The notes under the pieces were generated by a model. The model was not told where the DNA came from. It did not search any database and worked only from the letters and a program-made list of their open reading frames with translations. A program made the position numbers and the translations under genes. Shown in pieces: positions 11,719 to 22,135 of a stretch of 64,000 nt of DNA; the first letter of the stretch is position 1, and each line of letters starts with the position of its first letter. This DNA is from Panicum virgatum (lineage: Eukaryota > Streptophyta > Magnoliopsida > Poales > Poaceae), in NCBI RefSeq assembly GCF_016808335.1, contig NC_053145.1, forward strand, positions 26,068,001-26,132,000, given 5' to 3'.

Positions 11719-13435
11719 CCGAAAATCAACGGATCACTTCACGCGCATACAATGGCGGAAACACTAAGGTGAAATTAGGGAGCAAAGAGAAGCAACAGAT
11801 GTAGATCTGGGGGCTGGAAGGCAAGAACAGATCTAAAGTAGCGAAAGTAAATGGCGCCCGGTGGGGTAAAACCTAGTTACCGTTTCATTTTATAAGGGCT
11901 GTGGCAGCACAGCAAAAACACCCAACACGCCAATAGTCCGTTGCAAATCGCGGAAAAAATAGGATTTTCTGAGACATTCCTTTTTCTAAGATTACATTAT
12001 GGAAAAATAAAACACTCACATCCCTAGTCAACTACTTGATTTTTCTTTCCTCGACTGGGACTACATTCCAGAACAAATAAAGGTACTTGATACATTACAA
12101 CTACTCGATGTTACAACTCGAGTACTTTTTTCTAACTATTTATACAATGACTCGGACCTGCATGCACATCGCCTGGATCTCCTAGAGCTTCTAGTCAACG
12201 TCTGCTGTAGCTAGATCGGCCTGAGGCCATGACAAAGTATAAACTTGTTATTCCCACTAAGGGAATAATGATACTCGTACTCTGGAGAAAAGTTTCAAGA
12301 GTTTGGAGGCAGATTACAGTAATCACATCGCAAGTCCTCTTGTAGCATCTTGCGGAGAAATTTCTCCTTCTCCCAAAATACGTTGTGACAAGATTAAACC
12401 TTCCTGCCAGAGATGTCAGTTCTTGGGTACCCAGAAACAGGCAACCCCAAGGATGTGACACAACAAGACTCAATCAGACCACATTGAACCTGCCTCATTG
12501 GAAGATGCAAGGACATGATGTCCAGAATGGATCCAATGAGAGCATGGGAGTGGCAGAATGAGGTAGCAGGGACTTCTCTTGTCACTTGCAAGTTCTCTTC
12601 TAGCATCTTTTGTTGGAGAGGACTACATAAACTTCAGGAGGCTGAGAGCAAGAACACCAAGGATAAGCCATGGCCGCTAAACGATTGGTGCTTCTGGCAA
12701 AGGCCTCTCCCTCACCTTTTATAGCCGTAAGGGGGCTTACTGAAGGAGAACCCGAGACTCTACAGTGCATGCATTCACGGATGCATTCATGGCAGTATTC
12801 ATGGAGTGATTCATGGGTGCAATCAAGCACGCAATAATTCTCCAAACAGTAACGTCCCACGTGAGCACTGAATAAAGAGCCGTACATCCCGGGTTTTATT
12901 CTTGAAGTTATTTCGAGTGCAATAAGTGTGGCGTATCCAATTGTATCATTTTTCTGGGATTTTACCCAGAAAAGAGGTCTTTTCGGATTCTAGATCTAAT
13001 GAATCCTACAAATAATCTGAAGGATAAAATCTGATGCCACGTCTCAAATCCTTAATTCCAAATCTATGCTCGGGGGCTACCCGTTGTAAAAAGAATTTTG
13101 ATTTAAGGCTCGGGGGCTGCAGGATATGTGCATCAGAGATTTATTTTTCAAATTTTTTGGAAAATAATGAAGGAAAAAGTCTGAAGTGACCCTCAGCCTG
13201 ATTCTGCGATTCAACCTAAGGCTCGGGGGCAACTCCATATGGAGCGCGAGTACTTCGCGCACCATATATGACTAAGATTTCGGGGCTTGAGCACCACACA
13301 GCCTCGACGCAACATGAAGTATTTGGAGGACTACTCGACATACCTGAAGGAAGCAACCAGAAGGACGTGCTGACTACTTGAAGTACTCGAAGACGCCCAG
13401 CCAAGTATTCAACGCCTGCAGGACTCGGCTACGAA
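11719..13435. other. Non-coding 3' region of element B, including antisense promoter
   Basis: No supported reading frame. The first 180 bases upstream of the antisense ATG hold a minus-strand TATAAAAT box (about 11888-11895), fitting a promoter for the antisense gene. Further right are two diverged copies of a CTTCTAGCATCTT-type motif (12340 and 12600) and several CTCGGGGGC motifs (13075, 13110, 13225, 13435) that resemble polypurine tracts. Confidence 0.55.
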
Positions 13436-13448
13436 GAGCTCGGGGGCT

Positions 13449-13866
13449 TGTCAGACCCGGGGCAGTGGGACTGCTCATAGGTATAGAATATTCTAGAGTA
13501 AGGGATAGCTTATGGATGTACCTTACCTCTTTTGTAATTACCTGAATAGGCGAAGAACTAGCTGCAGTATAGAGGAAACTACCCGATTGTGTTGTAGTAG
13601 GACTCCAACTGTACTCGGCTAGGACTTTTCATGTAAACCTATCCCCCCGGATATATAAGGGCGGGTAGGGACCCCCTCCAAACAATCATCAACACCTAAG
13701 GCAATACAAACCACCACACAGGACGTAGGGTATTACGCAACTCACGGCCCGAACCTGTCTAAATCTTTGTGTTCCTTGCACCATCGAGTTCCAGAGCAGT
13801 CGATCCCTAACTACAAACCTTACTGCTAAGGGTATCCCTAAGCAGGCTTGGCGGTAAACACCGACA
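13449..13866 (+). repeat. Second LTR of element B (418 bp)
   Basis: It follows the polypurine tract, starts TGTCAGACCCGGGG and ends ACACCGACA. On its own it would be a normal 3' LTR, but primer site and leader sequence follow it instead of the GACTG target copy. Confidence 0.9.
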
Positions 13867-14160
13867 GCTGGCACGCTAGGTAGGGGGTTCAGCGAGTTCA
13901 TCGGCGAATTCGATGGCGGGATCAAGGGACGCCAACAACGTGCCGGAGGGCACGATTCTCGTTTTCGGTTCCTGGGCATGCACGGCTGACGGATCGGGAG
14001 GCTTCTCTAGCCACCATGTCACGCCTGACTCGCCTAAACCGAAAACCATCCATCAACTCGCAATAATCCGCGAGCCTGCGGATCTCGACGAAAAAAGAGT
14101 TCTACCCGAACTCAACTCGGACAACCCAAAAAATGTGTCAACTCTAACTTGAACTCTTGG
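13867..14160 (+). repeat. Duplicated primer site and gag leader after second LTR
   Basis: This matches 4904-5200: TGGCACGCTAGGTAGGGG primer site, ATG at 13912, and the N-terminal Gag frame of about 79 residues. It keeps TGG where the first copy has TGA. It stops abruptly at about 14160, joined to the middle of a third LTR. Confidence 0.88.
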
Positions 14161-14387
14161 CGGGTATATAAGAGCAGGTAGGGACGCCCTCCAAACAATC
14201 ATCAACACCTAAGGCAAATAGGCAATACAAACCACATCACAGGACGTAGGGTATTACGCAACTCGCGGCCCGAACCTGTCTAAATCTTTGTGTTCCTTGC
14301 ACCATCGAGTTCTAGAGCAGTCGATCCCTACCTACAAACCTTACTGCTAAGGGTATCCCTAAGCAGGCTTGGCAGTAAACACCGACA
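14161..14387 (+). repeat. Third, 5'-truncated LTR of element B
   Basis: It begins at the TATA-like box (GGGTATATAAGAGC) and runs through the TAGGGTATTACGC core to ACACCGACA, then GACTG at 14388-14392. About 190 bases of the LTR 5' part are missing at the leader junction. Confidence 0.88.
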
Positions 14388-14392
14388 GACTG

Positions 14393-16851
14393 GGTTGAGT
14401 ACTAGTGGGAACTTTCCAGGCTTAGAGAAGCTGGTCCATTGATCTTCCCTGTAGAAGGTAATGGGGACCTCACTGTATTTTAGTGACCTTTGAATTACTG
14501 GCTTGACTGAAAGGATCTCTCTGAGTAGGAGCTTTTCGGCTCACTTGGAGAAGCTGGGATCTCCTCCAAATATGACGTTGACGATGTTTTGTGGCTGTTG
14601 GAACCCATCAAGGTCGTTCTTGTCATCTTCGTCATCTTTGTTCTACTTTTTCTTAGGAGCATCTGCAAGTGCCGACTGGAAGGATTTGCGCAGGATCGTG
14701 CACTCCCACATCGAGTGGTTGCTCTTGGGGTGGATTGGACACCTTTTGTTGTGAAGGATCTTGTCGAACTGGTCTTGCGGTTTGTCACCATGCAGAGTGC
14801 GATCCATGGTGCTGACAGTGTCGTCAGGCTTGCGCTTACGCGCAGGATCCCATTGGTTACTGGGCCCTCCACAATCGTTGTGGCGCTTCCCATTGTAGCT
14901 GTTGTTGCAGCGTGGGAAGCGGCTGCATTCTTGCTCCTCTTCGTCTGCCCAACGTTGCATCATGTCTCGTAGCTCCACTACCATTTTGGGGCGATTGCGC
15001 CCGAAGTCACGGTATAAAGATTGGACAGTAATGCCGCTCTAGAAGTAGTCGATGACTTTGTCATCGGTGACGTTGGGGTTGGTGGCTCTTGTGTCGAAGA
15101 AGCGCTTGATGTAGGATCTGATCGATTCGCCTTGCTCCTGCTTGCACATGGATAGGGCGTGTCGAGTAGCTACTCGATGTAGTGACCCTTGGAAGTTGTT
15201 GATGAAGGCCTTCTTGAGATCATCCCATGAGTGTATGGACTCGCGTGCCAAGCTTTCGAGCCACGTGAGGGGTGCAGGCTCTAGGCCATCGGGAGTAGAG
15301 GACCTTGGTGTTGGTGTCTCCCCATGCAACACTAACAGCAGTCGAGTATAAACGTAACCATTGAGCAGGATCTTGCTTACCATCGTACTTTTTGATGTTC
15401 GTGGGCTTGAAATCCTTCGGGTACTCAATGTTGTCGAAGACTCTGCTGAGGGCTTGGAAGCGATCGGATTTGTCTGCAAGCTGCGATCTACGTCCTGCAT
15501 TGATGATGTCTCGTGCGTCCACTATGGAATCGGCTACCTCCTCCCTGTTGTGCCCGTGGTTGTTGTTGTTGTGATTTGGCTGAGGCCCAGGAGCTTGGTT
15601 TGCCGGTGGTTGGCCACCCCTGTGTCGATGAATGCTCATGACTTCCTGATCCTCCTGGTTTCTTTGATTTTGCTACTCCAGCTGTTGTTGACGATGGTGG
15701 CCTCCGGGAGTACGACTTGCCTGAGGTATGACTGTTGCGATGGCCCTTGACTAGGTGCCATGAAGCGAGGACAACGGGTTTTGTCTCTCGAGTTGTTCCA
15801 AAGCATTCTTGGCAAGGTGTATGACACATTCCATCTCTGGGTTTTGAGGCATCTACATGAGCCTCAGGGTTACTTCTGTCATCGCGGCGATTGGGGTTCT
15901 GAAGACTAGATCCGCGACGTTGTTGAATTCATTATTGAGGTTGCGCAGGGGAAGGCGATCTCGCTCAGCAGCTCGAACCCTGCGTTCTCCTTTACATTGA
16001 TTTCTTGCCCTGCGAGCTGTGTGAGTAGATTCATCCTCTTCTTGTGGAGCGTCTTGGGTCAGGTTGTCTTCTGAAATCTGATCCAAGGCTTCATTGGGAC
16101 CATGCTGACTGGGAGCACCTCCGGGTTATTGGATGATCACCGGAACCAAACATTTGGGGGAGAAGCTTTCCAGGTTTGATTCGTAATCAGCTAGGACAGT
16201 TCCTCCAGACCTAGTTTCTCTCTCGGTTACGAGGGGAGTACCGTGTTGAAACGGAAGATCATCAATGCTAGCAACTTCTTGAAGGTTGCCGAGTAGTTCT
16301 GCCAGAGTATGACTTTGGCAGAAGTCGAGTTGGATTTTTGCCAACGCATTGGTGATGAAATCCAGGCTATCTTGAGATGACTCAACTGGATCTGGGTATA
16401 CGTCGAAAATGGGTGCCTCCCGGCTAGCGATGACTGAGTGGTTCTCGACGTAGAGAAGATGATCCAAGCTATTTTCATAGATGGATCTGATCATCTATTT
16501 GTAAGTAGATGATGAATTGCGCAACCTGAAAACGGGTTGAGTAAGAGGAGTGCCAACCCGAGTAGAATTTAGTTTGAAATTGATCTGAGAACGAGTGGAA
16601 CTCGAGTTGTCTTCAAGTTTCGTCTCGATCTCCTTGGCGATGTCGGGAAGCAGCACGATGCCATGATCATCTGATCTGGCGAGCCTGTTGGAGCTTTTTG
16701 ACGTGGTGATCTTCAGTGTGGGTGAGTTGGTTAGGTAGCTGTCGAAGCCGCTCGAACCGTTGGCGACACAAACCCACGAGCCGAAGACGAAGGTGGCACC
16801 TTGAGGAGGCGCCACGGTGCTGAAAGCGAAAGTGGCCATCGAACTCACCAA
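14393..16851 (-). pseudogene. gag of element A
   Basis: It starts near ATG 16836-16838 (MATFAFSTVAPP; an upstream in-frame ATG lies at 16851). Recognisable blocks are the N-terminal GATFVFGSW, a charged RR-rich linker, the capsid-type core from about 15450 (KKYDGKQDPAQWLRLY, WLESLARESIHSWDDLKKAF, SIRSYIKRFFDTR), and the finger CPIHPKSNHSMWEC near 14690. The sequence between finger and protease (FGGDPSFSK, then LKYSEVPITF) is continuous into 4479 once B is removed. It is broken by in-frame stops at 16497-16495, 16128-16126, 15853-15851, about 15664, 15041-15039 and 14645-14643, a TGA near 14545, further damage around 15750, and a frameshift near 15300. Gag would form the particle; this copy is dead. 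Confidence 0.85.
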
Positions 16852-16865
16852 TAAACTCGCCGAGT

Positions 16866-16883
16866 CCTCTACCTGGCGCGCCA
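16866..16883 (-). promoter_or_regulatory. Primer binding site of element A
   Basis: On the minus strand TGGCGCGCCAGGTAGAGG follows the LTR end after two bases. It matches the element F site nearly exactly and the B site with a few changes. Confidence 0.8.
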
Positions 16884-16885
16884 GT

Positions 16886-17301
16886 TGTCAGTGTTTACCG
16901 CCAAGCCTGCTCAGGGATACCCTTAGCTGTAGGGTTGGTAGGTAAGGATCGACTGCTCTGGAAATCGATAGTGCAAGGAACACAAAGATTTAGACAGGTT
17001 CGGGACGCGAGTTGCGTAATACCCTACGTCATGTGTGGTTGTTTGTATTGCCTTAGGTGTTGATGTGTTTTGAGGGGGTCCCTGTAAGCCCTTATATATC
17101 CGGGGGGACAGGTTTACATGGAAAGTCCTAGCTGAGTACAGTTGGAGTTCTACTACAGCACGATCGGGTAGTTTCCTTTGTACTGCAACTAGTCCTACGC
17201 CTATTTGGATAGTTACAAGAGAGGTAAGGTACATCCATGAGCTATCCCTGACTCTAGAACATTCTATACCTATAAGCAGTTCCGCTGCCCCGGGTCTTAC
17301 A
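16886..17301 (-). repeat. 5' LTR of element A (416 bp)
   Basis: Minus-strand copy of the B-type LTR, starting TGTAAGACCCGGGG at 17301 and ending CACTGACA at 16886. It includes a TATATAAG box (about 17091) and the TAGGGTATTACGC core (about 17014-17030). The flank 17302-17306 is TACCA; the partner duplication lies outside the window. Confidence 0.9.
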
Positions 17302-17346
17302 TACCATGAACATCATACCCTAACCCCGCCCGTGGACCTTACAGTT

Positions 17347-18560
17347 TGTTATCGCCATAAATTAACAGGATTAATTTATGGGCTGAAAGCAAGATGGGCT
17401 TAAAGCAGAAGACTAAGAAGACTTGTAAATTGGCTCCTGCGTGAGCATCTGGGCCACATGGGCCATGTATCCTTATATTTAGTTTAAGATTAGAGATAGA
17501 GTCCGATCGGGACAAGATTAGTTTAGATTGTTTCCCAAGTCTCCGGACTATAAATATGTATCCTTTGTTATTCGTAAAACAGAGCGTCATCACGTCTCGC
17601 AAACAACAACTCTCGGCGCATCGCCACCCCTAATCTTAGGGTTTCATCCAAGTAAGTGCCATGCTGCCTTGATCGCTTTTTGCGATCAGGGCAGTATTGT
17701 TCTTGCTTTTACCTTGGTATTACTCGTACTGAAGCATTTTTTATGGCGAGTAGTACTAGTTATCCTGATGTTCGTAGCATGGCTTTTAGTAGATCTGTTG
17801 TGCTTCGTTGCTTATCATCTACGAATATCATGTTGTCTCTGTGCAGTCACATTTCAATCTCATGCTAGTTCTTGTCGCATAGAATTAGTTGCACAGAGGC
17901 AACACCCTGCTTCTTTTATGTCTAGTAGATCTAATTTGTTATGGTTTGCTCTTATCTTAAGAGTTGGCGTAATATCTGCTAGGTTAGGCCTTGCAAATGG
18001 ATTGGATGATCCGGTGGTGTAATAGATGCTTTATCTTGGCCTTGATAGGGATTGTTCCGGGAATCAGCTCTTGCTAGTTCTTAGGCCTCTGTTTTGGGTT
18101 GTGGTTTAGTTGTCTGTTATATTCATTAGGCCTAGTCACGTGTAGGATATTCCGATCTAGCAGTGAAGCTGTTACCATCGTGGATTAGATTAATTAGATT
18201 TAATTGAAGCAGCTTTATAGTTATTTGCTTTATTCACCAATATCTGGATGCAACAGATCCCATCTGACACCGGGACTCGATCGGCTCTTTAAAGCCGATG
18301 CAAGAGTTGTCCCGGGGAGCCGACCACGGCTCAGACTTACATTTACACGTGTCTTTGTATGTAGGAAACTGTTTGGAGCACGTTCGCACCCTCCTGATCG
18401 GGTATAGGTCAGGTGGCACGCCCGGCTTTCCACAGAATCTCTGGGCGCGTGACGGAATTGCGGGCCGTCGACGAGGGAGCAGTGCTTGCCAGCGCCCCGG
18501 TGACCTCCCGGCTCTTCGTGTTGCCCGTCGCTGCCCGCCGGTGGGTTTCGACTGACAACA
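17347..18560 (+). mobile_element. Solo LTR, copia-like (1214 bp)
   Basis: It starts TGTTATCGCC and ends TGACAACA, with TGTT...AACA termini. CAGTT at 17342-17346 is repeated at 18561-18565. A CTATAAATATG box sits near 17549, and the leader after it has CTAATCTTAGGG and GATCGCTTTTTGCGATC (a self-complementary stretch near 17672). There is no internal region, so recombination between two LTRs has deleted the body. Assignment to copia rests on termini and LTR style only. Confidence 0.85.
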
Positions 18561-18565
18561 CAGTT

Positions 18566-19060
18566 GCAGTATGTAATAGACATTCATCTCCTACAATCTC
18601 GCGAGTGATAGAAATCACTCGACTTTTATCGGACCTATCAGTAGAGCAACTACTCGAACATAACCTCTAGTATTCAGTACATGGATACCTAGGATCATGC
18701 AACTAGGGTTCCATTCAACTCCTGTAAACTTAAATGCACAGAGATATAAATAGGAGCATAAGTTGCATATAATTAAAATAATGGGATGGATGCTCCAAGG
18801 CTTGCCTTCCTGGGCAGTGTTAGTCAGGTGCTGAGACAAACTTTGGTTCGGGGGCCTTGGCGACTTCAGTCAAGTTCACTTGAGCTTCTTAAGGCTCTCT
18901 CTCATTCTCTGACACCGGTTCGTATGTTCCGTCAGCGAGATGCGTCAATTCTGTATGAATGCAAAGTGTTCAATATTACTTAGCGACAATTTTACTACTT
19001 TTCTTCATGATAAAGTTGTAGTCTAACAAAACATGGACTTTGTGATGAAGCATGTTAATT
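18566..19060. other. Unassigned repeat remnant
   Basis: AT-rich sequence without a usable frame. Read on the minus strand it looks like part of another LTR (CTCCTATTTATATCTCTGTGC near 18745). It is the continuation of 17302-17341 after the solo LTR insertion is removed. Confidence 0.4.
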
Positions 19061-21606
19061 ATATTTTACTGAGCATCGTTTATAGAGTAGTAATTAACTT
19101 TACCAGAGCACTTCCTTTCCAGAACCTTCCTCAGCCGAGCCCGGGATCGCGCAACGGCCGTGGAGCGTGATCCGCTTCCACCGCATGCCGTGATCATGGC
19201 CGGGATCTCAGCACAGAGCGCATGCACACCCAAGATCCTCGGTCCTGCCTTTATTTGGCCCCCGCGCACGCCCCCGAGCCCTACCCTGCCACACAGTGAC
19301 GCCACCGAGCTCCAGAGCCACCCGCCGTTCTGCTCCGCCGCACAGAGACCTCTGCGCCGCCGTGCACCCGCATGCCTAGGCCACCTCAGCCGCCCAGAAC
19401 CCCCGCAGGAGCTCCGCCCTGTGCCCTGGATCGATCCCGAGCCGGTCTTCCTCGGGATTAGCCCGTGCAACGGCCGGAATTCAGCCTGAGACCCGCCGCC
19501 GGTGAGTAGCTCCGCCTTTGCGATTCCTTGCCGCCGGCAATCCAGGACCTCCCTGACCCCCGTAAGACCTCCGCAGGTGTTCCACGAGTCGATCAATGGA
19601 TTCCTGGAGCCCGGAGGACCCCTTCATCGACCACCTCCCCGAGCTACACCCGTGCGCCCCGCCCGACCTCGACGCCGGCACCTCTGCACAGCGTCTCTGC
19701 TCGAATGCGAGCCTCGGTGAGCAACACCCCATCCTCCCCGTCCTTTTGCGCTAGATCTTGTAGACCCTAGCTCACCAGAATGGCTGGAACATTGCACGCC
19801 GGCGTTCCGCCACGGCGTAGGCACAGCCCTGCCATGGCGGGCACGCTGCAGCATAGCCCGACCCCGCGCACGCCCTGCACCAGGTTGCCCGCGCCTTGCG
19901 CGCGCTCCCTGGCCCCTTTGCACCCAGACTCGAGCCCCAGAGCAGCCCCGCGGACGCACGCCGGCGAGTCTCACCGTGCAAGTCCACCTCCGCCATGGCA
20001 CGCGCCGCCACAGACTTTCTCGAGCCCAGCTGAGTGCCCAGGTGGATCACGCATGGCATGATGAATAGTCTTAGCTTAGTTTTGTTGGCTGTTTTTATGT
20101 ATTGTTGTACTGTTTCTTAGTGTTTGCTCTTGTTTACATGTATGTGTATGTGCTGGACTTGTTTTGGCGTTGCGATCGTGAGTAGACATTGATCCTTCGG
20201 AGGAGTACCAGTACCAAGAGCAGCCACCATCTTCAGAGCAGTTTGGGCAGCAGGAGAACTTTGAGCAAGGCAAGTATAACATGAACATTCCTATCACCTT
20301 TAAAAACAATTTCATACTGCATTTTAATATTGTATGCCTATAAGGACTTTCCTAGCCACTTTATATCCTTTATATATATCCCTTGGGTTGCATTTTGGTT
20401 AGTTGTGCTAGGTGCCGCGCTATAACACACTTGGTCCTTTTTAATTAATCTGATTAATGGTATATGCAACTTAATTCTGAGAGTGACCCTCTGCGCGGTG
20501 TACTTGAGTGGCTCACGTCTCGTTAAAATGGGTTTTTCTAGAAACATGGTTTAGGGGGCCAGCACGGTGCTTAGTGCTGGGTTGGCCACTCTCCCTAAGG
20601 ATCGGTTCATAGATCGACAACCTAGGACAACAGCACTACCACAAGACTAGAATGGGACGGTCTTGGCTTACTAATTAGGTCTTTTTGATTTGGAGTAACT
20701 TACCTGCGGGGCAAGGGTGGTAAGCTTCAATCTTCCCTACTCCTCCGGCTTGGTCTGTGCTACGTGCTTGTACCCCCATGAGGTGGGCCCCATCGTCGCT
20801 GATCCAACTCTTCGCAGTTACGCCTTACCAACAAGATACTTTGTAACGGCCTCGTAGTGTGTTTGCTAGTCATCTCACCTAAGGAAGTGTGATGAACAAC
20901 TAGTGTAACTCACGACTTGTGGGTAAAGATGTGCAACCTCTGTAGAGTGTAAAACAGGTATACTAGTCGTGCTCACGGTCATGAGTGGCCCAAATCCTCC
21001 TTTTGATTAGTGGGGTTATCTTCCTTTGATTACGGGGGTTCCCTAGGTGGTTGGGTTTGGTTCTCAGTAGTTCATAATTAATTCTAATTAATTACTATGT
21101 AACTGGGGTATGGTAATTCATCAACTTGTAGTAAATAGCTTTAATAAAATTTTGCCAAGATTAAAAGCTAATGCAGTTAAGTCAGCCAACCGTAGAGCCT
21201 CATAGTTTGTGTTATACTTGTTGAGTACAAGTTGTGTACTCACTCTTGCCTCCTCTACTCTTTTCCTCTTGTTCTTTTGGGGATACACTACTGCTGCTCA
21301 GTTCCCGGTGATGTGGAGGAGTTCACCCGTAGCTACCAGGAGTATGAGGACTTCTAGGCGTTCGTCTCCCAGTCGACGTCCCTGTGGCGCCCAGCTTCCG
21401 TGTTTCGTACTTGTTTTATGCTTCCGCATACCATGTATCAGACATTTGTCATTAATGTAATAAATAACATTTGTACTCGCTTTATCATATCTTTTTACGT
21501 GATTTGTGCTGTGATATACTGTTCATTCTGTTGTATATACATGTGACTTGATCCTGGCACGTATATGATTGCTCGGTTTATGTCCTTTTATAAACTGGGT
21601 GTTATA
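19061..21606 (+). repeat. 3' part of a D-type chromovirus LTR, plus strand
   Basis: It ends TTATAAACTGGGTGTTATA, the counterpart of the end of the element D LTR, with the final CA changed to TA. GC-rich leader-like sequence (19120-20040) has the same layout as the D LTR, including TTTATTTGGCCCC and a donor-like CCG|GTGAG near 19500. From 20040 to 21606 it aligns with the D LTR throughout by eye, although it is the most diverged copy here. The start TGTAACACCC is missing, so the left border is approximate. Confidence 0.75.
20186..21357 (+). other. LTR mini-ORF exons B and C (diverged copy)
   Basis: Exon B, about 20186-20279, encodes an acidic Gln/Tyr/Pro-rich peptide (VDIDPSEEYQYQ, then PSSEQF) and ends at AAG|GCAAGT, a good GC-type donor. 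Exon C, 21302-21357, follows CTGCTCAG and reads to EEFTRSYQEYEDF and TAG. The phases join (one base plus two). Compared with D copies it has many substitutions and an in-frame two-codon length change, but no frameshift and the same stop position. Confidence 0.55.
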
Positions 21607-21631
21607 GTCCTACAGGCGTTGAGTACTTGGC
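21607..21631 (-). other. 25-bp island of A/B-family sequence between two LTR fragments
   Basis: GTCCTACAGGCGTTGAGTAC and the next five bases are the reverse complement of the 3' region of element B (about 13398-13424) with two mismatches. The island appears to be a leftover of an A/B-type element into which the flanking LTR sequences inserted. Confidence 0.6.
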
Positions 21632-22135
21632 TGTAACACCCTAATTTAAATTTCAATATTTATTAATAAATTTAATTGGCTTTATTTAAATTTCTAAGGT
21701 TTATTGTGTTAGTCTTGCATTTAATCTAGTTTTTGTTTCACAAGTAATTAAAATTTTCTTAGGTTTAACTTTGTTGATTGCATTCATGCTGGTGCATTGT
21801 TTTAATTGTTTGATTTCATAGGGGTTTGAATTCAAATTTCTTTTGAATTCAAATAGTTGAGCTTGAGTGAGAAATAGGATTAGAAAAGAGAAGTATAAAG
21901 TTTAGGAAACCCAAAACACAAAGCAACCCAGCCCACGAGGAGAAAAACCAAACCCAAAGCCACTACCCCCTTTCCTGCCGGCCCAGTCCGTTTCAGCCGG
22001 CCCGCTCCTCCCTCCCGCGCCAACAACTTTTCCCCGCGCGGCCCACTCCCTCTTCCCCGCTCAGTCCGGCCCAAAGCGCAGCGCCTCACCTCACCCCGCG
22101 CGCACGCGCCCCGGCCCGCTCCGCGCGTCACCCCG
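21632..22135 (+). repeat. 5' part of a D-type LTR, truncated
   Basis: It starts TGTAACACCCTAATTTAAAT and matches the start of the solo LTR at 35809-32514 (minus strand) through the GAATTCAAAT stretch into GC-rich sequence. It stops near 22135, where element C gag begins. The junction has no LTR end, primer site or duplication, so it is a deletion or recombination join. Confidence 0.8.

Larger units (their letters stand above)
4485..14387 (+). mobile_element. Element B: non-autonomous gypsy element with three LTR copies
   Basis: Order: LTR (4485-4903), primer site, gag-like region (4950-7017), 121-bp tandem array, antisense gene (11718-8835), non-coding sequence, polypurine tract (GAGCTCGGGGGCT, 13436-13448), LTR (13449-13866), a copied leader (13867-14160), and a truncated third LTR (14161-14387). 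No protease, RT, RNase H or integrase motif is present. LTR and primer site match element A, so A-type enzymes could have moved B in trans. The arrangement resembles the Dasheng (non-autonomous) and RIRE2 (autonomous) pair of rice; the analogy is mine and not tested by search. Confidence 0.9.
3942..17301 (-). mobile_element. Element A: Ty3/gypsy, 5' part, split by element B
   Basis: Reading right to left: 5' LTR (17301-16886), primer site, gag (16851-14393), then protease (4479-3942). The gap 4485-14387 is element B flanked by GACTG on both sides. Removing B and one GACTG copy rejoins A's frame without a shift, with the protease catalytic motif about ten residues past the join. R1 truncates A at 3942, so the rest of pol and the 3' LTR lie outside the window. 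LTR, primer site and Gag C-terminal finger match element B, so both belong to one family, apparently of the Tat-like group of grass gypsy elements. Confidence 0.88.

Noticed and set aside
17672..17690. Terminator-like or regulatory hairpin GATCGCTTTTTGCGATC
   Set aside because: It is part of the leader of a solo LTR; no evidence beyond a short palindrome.
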